Assembly: GCF_030445035.2 (NCBI RefSeq)
Contig: NC_080683.1
Location: 114,499,225-114,563,224, forward strand
Direction of reading: 5' to 3'
DNA from: Dasypus novemcinctus
Taxonomy: Eukaryota > Chordata > Mammalia > Cingulata > Dasypodidae
Length of the DNA stretch: 64,000 bases
This document shows positions 61,001 to 64,000 of the stretch, in pieces; within the stretch, counting starts at the first letter, position 1; the number at the start of each line of letters is the position of its first letter. A program made the translations under genes and the position numbers. Under the pieces are notes generated by a model. The model saw nothing but the letters and a program-made list of their open reading frames with translations, searched no databases and was not told the DNA's origin.

Positions 61001-63731
61001 AAGGCGGAGACTCTTACCAAGTGTTCTAGTTACCCAGTACCACAGGTAAGAGGATGACTGTAGAGGAAATGAGAAAAGGAAAACACCATTTACTGAGAGC
61101 CTCTCGTGGGCTGAGCGCCGTGCAGGATACTTTCCCCTAATAATCCTGAGGCGTATCATCTTTCCCAGTGTGTGATTAGGAAACAAAGCCCAAGGCCACA
61201 CAACAGAGGAAGTGATCACCTCCATTCTGAGTGACACAGAACCCACATTCCTTAGGCATCAATATGCTCTGAGCCGAAGGAGACCAGCGCATTTCAGAGA
61301 TGCTTCGAACACACCAATAACATTTAATTAGGGAAGAAATATTCACTCGTGGAAGTCGTCACTCAGCCAGGTAAAAGAATTCAATTGCTGGGAAGCAGAT
61401 GTGGCTCAAGCAATTGAGCTCCTGCCTACCACATGGGAGGGCCCTGCTTTGGCTCCCAGTGCCTCCTAAAGAAGACAGCAAGCTGGCAAGATGGGCAGGC
61501 GCGGCAAGCTGATGCAACAAGATGATGCAACAAAAGACACAAAAAGAAAAACATAATGAGACACACAACAAAGCAGGGAATGGAGGTGGCTCAAGTGATT
61601 AGGTGCCTCCCTCCCACATGAGAGGTCCCAAGTTCAGTTCCCAGGGCCTCCTAAAGAAAAAAGGAAGACGAACAGACGCAGCAAGTATAAACAATGAGGA
61701 GGTGGGGAGAAACAAATAAATAAAAATAAATCTTTAAAAAAGGAATTCAATTCATTTGCCTAAATTCCATTTGCTGCCTTGCATCAGCCAACCAGATCTG
61801 TGTCCCCTTTCCCACTGAAGCTTTGAAGTACCCCAAGAGGAAGTTTCCCTGGGTAAATCTCAAATCCTAATACAGTCCTGGTATCCACAAAGCCTAAAGC
61901 ACAGCCCAAGCTCAGACTAGTTCACTTCACTGCAGAGCTCGCCTGACTTCCTCTCATGTGAATTTCTCAGTCTACAGAGTTTGCCCTTCTCCATGATGTC
62001 TCTAAGACATCTAAACATTTCGCTTAATTGTTTTCTTTGCTTTTTGCTCATCTTCAAGGATTAAATTAGTTCTATCATCAAATGCATTGAACCTATTGAC
62101 GCAGAAGCCTTCGCCACTTTCTTGGTGAATTACTGTGAGAAATATAATACAATTAAAATTACCATGAAAGTAATCACAAGGGATATTTTTCAAGCTAACT
62201 GCAGAAACCCAATTGGTTTGTTCCCATAATTGCCCCCTCTCAATATAGAGGTGGAGTGGACATCACCAACCCAGGGTCCACAGGATGGAAAAATAAAAGA
62301 TGGATTACAGTAGACTTACTGGTATTCTACTAGAGAACTATTGTGCCAAGTTAAGGAAGAAACTGTAGCATTGTTGTGGAGAAAGTGTCCGTGGTAGTTG
62401 CTGAAGGCAGGGAGAGGGAAGAAGAGATAGATGGGGGCATTTTGGGGACTTGGAGTTGTCTTAAATGATATTGCAGGGACAGATGCTGGATATTCTATAT
62501 CCTGCCATAACCCACTGATTGGACTGGGGGAGAATGTAAACCACAATGTAAACTATAACCCACCTGGTGCAGCAGTGCTCCAAAATGTATTTACTAAATG
62601 CAATAAATGTGCCACAAGGATGAATGAGGTTGTTGATGTGGGAGGAGTGGGGGTGGGGTGGGGGGGTATGTGGGAACCTCTTATATTTTTTAATGTAACA
62701 TTTTTTGTGATCTATGTACTTTTAAAAAAAGAATTTAATGAAGAAATTTTTTGAAAAAGATACGTTGCACTGCAATCCTCTTTCCTTCTATGGTAGATCT
62801 GACTCTTTGGCTTAAGTCTTTGTTCTCTGCCAAAATAAATCTGCCCTCCAGAGAAGTCATTCAGTGCGTGCACACCTGCTGTGTCCTAGCCAGTGTTCTA
62901 GGCCCCGAGGGTGAATGTCAGCAGAACCCGCGCAGCCCCCATCTTAATCCGTTTACCATCAGGGCCTCTGATCTAGTGTTAACCCGCGCGGATCCCACGG
63001 TCTTTAAGAATTCTATGAAAACTGTGCACCCCAGAAAAATATGTTGTACAGACTCAGGAGATTAAAAAAAAAAAAAAATGCCCTGAAGCTCACTCAGACG
63101 CCAAGCTGGGAACTGTGCTCTAGGCTGTTTCCGAGTTTACAGCTCTGTGCAAATGCATTTGCAATGCTTTGGGGGGAGCATAAGGTTTTCTGGGCATAGG
63201 ACCTTGGGACGGCAAGAAGCGAGGGCGCCTCTGGGTGAATGACGGGCACCAGCGGGGAAGCTGGACCAGCCAAGGGCCGCCCCTTTGCCCACGGCTGGAC
63301 ACTGAGGAGCAGCTCGCGGAACAGAAGCTGCAAGGCTGCAAGGGCAGCAGGTGACGTCAAGACTGAGCAGAGCCAATGACGCAAACAAGACCAGGACCCT
63401 CCTCCCACCGGAATGGCCCGGATGGACCGCCCCTCCCCCGGGGTCTGCGCTCGAGGGGGCCGTGCGGCACACACCTGATTGGTGAAGCTGGACCTGACGG
63501 TGGCCGGCACGCACTCCGCCAGGTCGGCGTCCTCGAACACGATGGCGGGGTTCTTGCCCCCCAGCTCCAGGGAGAGCTTCTTGCAGTGGGGCGCGCTTAG
63601 GCGGGTGATGCGCTCGGCCGTGGGCTGGCTCCCGGTGAAGGAGAGCAGGCGCACCTCGGGGTGCGCCGCCAGGGCCTCGCCCGCCCGGGGCCCCGTCCCG
63701 AAGACCACGTTCACCACGCCCGGCGGAACAC
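51550..63731 (-). CDS. ALDH8A1: ALDH8A1, 3' part of gene (last three coding exons)
   Basis: This is the C-terminal 60% of aldehyde dehydrogenase 8A1, a cytosolic NAD-dependent enzyme that oxidises 2-aminomuconic semialdehyde to 2-aminomuconate in tryptophan (kynurenine) breakdown; it was earlier described as a retinal dehydrogenase. Three exons (63731-63475, 60080-59919, 52002-51550) have canonical acceptors and donors and join in phase. They give 85, 54 and 150 codons plus a split Gly codon at the 5' edge. Counting back from the stop, this is residues 199-487 of a 487-residue protein, the length known for the human enzyme. The joined exons place the general base Glu at 253 (LELGG), the nucleophile Cys at 287 (GEIC), and Glu391/Phe393 in EEIFGPV. 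No reading frame is broken. Upstream exons are outside the window. Introns of about 3.4 and 7.9 kb hold SINEs, LTRs and an L1-type piece. Confidence 0.96.
52003..53882 (-). other. ALDH8A1 last intron, proximal part
   Basis: Intronic, AT-rich, mostly single-copy sequence. A short AT-alternating stretch lies near 52680-52720. I see no exon and no recognisable repeat family. Confidence 0.5.
53892..53992 (-). mobile_element. Short tRNA-related SINE monomer in ALDH8A1 intron
   Basis: TTATTTTTAGGAGGTACCAGG… to ACTGAGCTACATCTACTCCC. Flanked by AAGTCTCTT at 53883-53891 and 53993-54001. It lacks the DAS GC-rich body, so it is a separate short SINE. Confidence 0.85.
54002..55086 (-). other. ALDH8A1 intron, single-copy
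   Basis: No recognised repeat or exon. The open frames at 53982-54360 on both strands lack support. Confidence 0.45.
55102..55528 (+). mobile_element. DAS SINE in ALDH8A1 intron
   Basis: Full-length, antisense to the gene: head GGAAGCAGACTTGGCCCAG, B-box GGTTCAAACCC and A-rich tail. Target-site duplication AAAAGGAAATGGA at 55087-55099 and about 55529-55541. Confidence 0.94.
55542..57406 (-). other. ALDH8A1 intron, single-copy
   Basis: AT-rich with no recognised exon or repeat family. Confidence 0.45.
57407..57835 (+). repeat. Solo LTR, MLT1-like (MaLR)
   Basis: Contains ACATGTTGAAGTCCTAATCC, TTATTTGGAAATAGGGTC, TTAATCCAATATGACC and CCCCCAGTTGGTGGTACTTTG in the order of MLT1-type LTRs. Old and without an internal region. 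Confidence 0.6.
57836..58518 (-). other. ALDH8A1 intron, single-copy
   Basis: No recognised exon or repeat. Confidence 0.45.
58519..59110 (+). repeat. Solo LTR, MaLR-like
   Basis: Starts TGTGGCAGTTTGAGATTA, has CCAAATAAATACCCTTCATA near the 3' end and finishes in a degraded TTTGGCAGTGCCATACA. Same family as 34076 and 44969. Confidence 0.55.
59111..59918 (-). other. ALDH8A1 intron next to the catalytic-Cys exon
   Basis: No recognised repeat. It ends at the splice donor of the exon at 59919. Confidence 0.5.
59919..60080 (-). CDS. ALDH8A1: ALDH8A1 penultimate coding exon with catalytic Cys (residues 284-337)
   Basis: The acceptor is CTCTCAACAG before GGGGAAATC, and the donor is GAGAAG followed by GTGAGT. 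The exon is 162 nt, exactly 54 codons, with phase-0 boundaries. It starts GEICLCTSRIFV, where the first Cys is the thiol nucleophile (Cys287 by count), and ends ALISKAHLEK. A much longer open frame runs through this exon on both sides, but that extra sequence is intronic. Confidence 0.95.
60081..61376 (-). other. ALDH8A1 intron 5, 5' flank of SINE dimer
   Basis: Intron sequence. A G-rich portion at about 60450-60620 gives spurious open frames on the plus strand. I see no exon or known repeat. Confidence 0.5.
61390..61742 (+). mobile_element. Composite tRNA-SINE dimer in ALDH8A1 intron
   Basis: Two tRNA-related monomers (61390-61565, GGAAGCAGATGTGGCTCAAGC; and 61566-61742, AGGTGGCTCAAGTGATTAGG) end in one AAATAAATCTTTAAAAAA tail. 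One target-site duplication, GAATTCAATT (61377-61386 and 61743-61752), encloses both. Confidence 0.85.
61753..62214 (-). other. ALDH8A1 intron 5, unremarkable stretch
   Basis: Single-copy intron between the SINE dimer and the L1-type 3' piece. I see nothing coding. Confidence 0.45.
62215..62745 (+). mobile_element. L1-type 3' module in ALDH8A1 intron
   Basis: Carries CAGGGTCCACAGGATGG, GTGGAGAAAGTGTCC, GAGGTTGTTGATGTGGGAGG and TTTTTTAATGTAACATTTTTT. Close to the copy at 33005. Confidence 0.6.
62746..63474 (-). other. ALDH8A1 intron 5 next to the GC-rich exon
   Basis: The intron carries a poly-A tract at about 63064-63078 and becomes GC-rich toward the exon at 63475. Long open frames on the minus strand here run on past the splice donor and are not coding. 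Confidence 0.5.
63475..63731 (-). CDS. ALDH8A1: ALDH8A1 antepenultimate coding exon (residues 199-283)
   Basis: The acceptor on the minus strand is TTCCAG before GTGTT, and the donor is CAG followed by GTGTGT. The exon is 257 nt: two bases completing a Gly codon, then 85 codons. It encodes the end of the NAD-binding fold, with FGTGP, FTGSQPTAERI and LELGGKNPA including the general-base Glu253. It ends in SSFTNQ just before the catalytic-cysteine exon. The exon is markedly GC-rich compared with the other two. The in-frame sequence past the donor (RAAPPRAQ and onward) is intron. Confidence 0.95.
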
Positions 63732-64000
63732 CTGGAAGGGAGACGCATCGGTGGCACGGATTCTCTCACCTGGCGGGGGCTTCGGGCTCCGCAGGGTCTC
63801 CTTGAAAGCCAAACAGCAGGACGGGGCCCTGGGGCTTACATTCTTGGGAGATTGCGCAGCACCCGGAACTTTCGCGGCCGCCCCTGGTTTAAAAGCAAAG
63901 ACTGGCAGAGGCCCATCTGCCAGGAGCGTCCACCAGGTGAGCCTGGGGCTGTGGGGCGGGCCGTTCCGGGCACTTCGTTCCATAATATTGCCTAGGCCTG
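63732..64000 (-). other. ALDH8A1 intron upstream of the residue-199 exon
   Basis: GC-rich intron sequence to the window edge. The preceding exon is not present. The split Gly codon implies a phase-1 intron. Confidence 0.6.

Noticed and set aside
63094-63474. Continuation of the ALDH8A1 frame past NQ (RAAPPRAQ…)
   Set aside because: A CAG/GTGTGT donor ends the exon at 63475 and the next exon joins exactly in phase.

Overview
The window is mammalian nuclear DNA, almost certainly from an armadillo or a close xenarthran relative. The main reason is the many copies of a roughly 390-430 bp tRNA-derived SINE of the armadillo DAS type. Its head carries a Pol III A-box/B-box pair, its body is GC-rich, and it ends in an AAATAAATAAATCTTTAAAA-like tail. 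The L1 copies have xenarthran-looking 3' ends. There is no operon structure, prokaryotic gene, tRNA gene, rRNA gene or CRISPR array.

The one securely identified gene is ALDH8A1 (2-aminomuconic semialdehyde dehydrogenase, kynurenine pathway) on the minus strand at the right end. Its last three coding exons lie at 63475-63731, 59919-60080 and 51550-52002. They join in phase to residues 199-487 of a 487-residue protein, with the catalytic Glu253 and Cys287 in place. The earlier exons lie beyond position 64000. In human the 3' side of this gene faces the SGK1 side of the interval, so the left 50 kb is probably the intergenic space downstream of ALDH8A1.

The left third (about 2.1-21.1 kb) is the most unusual part. 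It holds a two-level tandem duplication: a large unit A (about 2.1-11.7 kb) and unit B (about 13.2-21.1 kb), each containing two diverged internal sub-repeats of about 1.7-1.8 kb. Both units carry plausible exons with splice sites and end in a proline-rich terminal exon with a hydrophobic C-terminal tail. I do not recognise the gene family. A GC- and CpG-rich stretch with NRF1-, E-box- and CRE-like sites lies just upstream of unit A only. The locus may be a rapidly evolving lineage-specific gene, or a duplicated pseudogene.

The middle (21-50 kb) is dominated by mobile elements: L1 pieces on both strands, an old and broken ERVL element on the minus strand (about 26.9-33.8 kb) with recognisable terminal repeats and nested insertions, MaLR-like solo LTRs, and SINEs with clear target-site duplications. 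The ALDH8A1 introns (52.0-63.5 kb) hold more of the same elements and otherwise unremarkable single-copy sequence.
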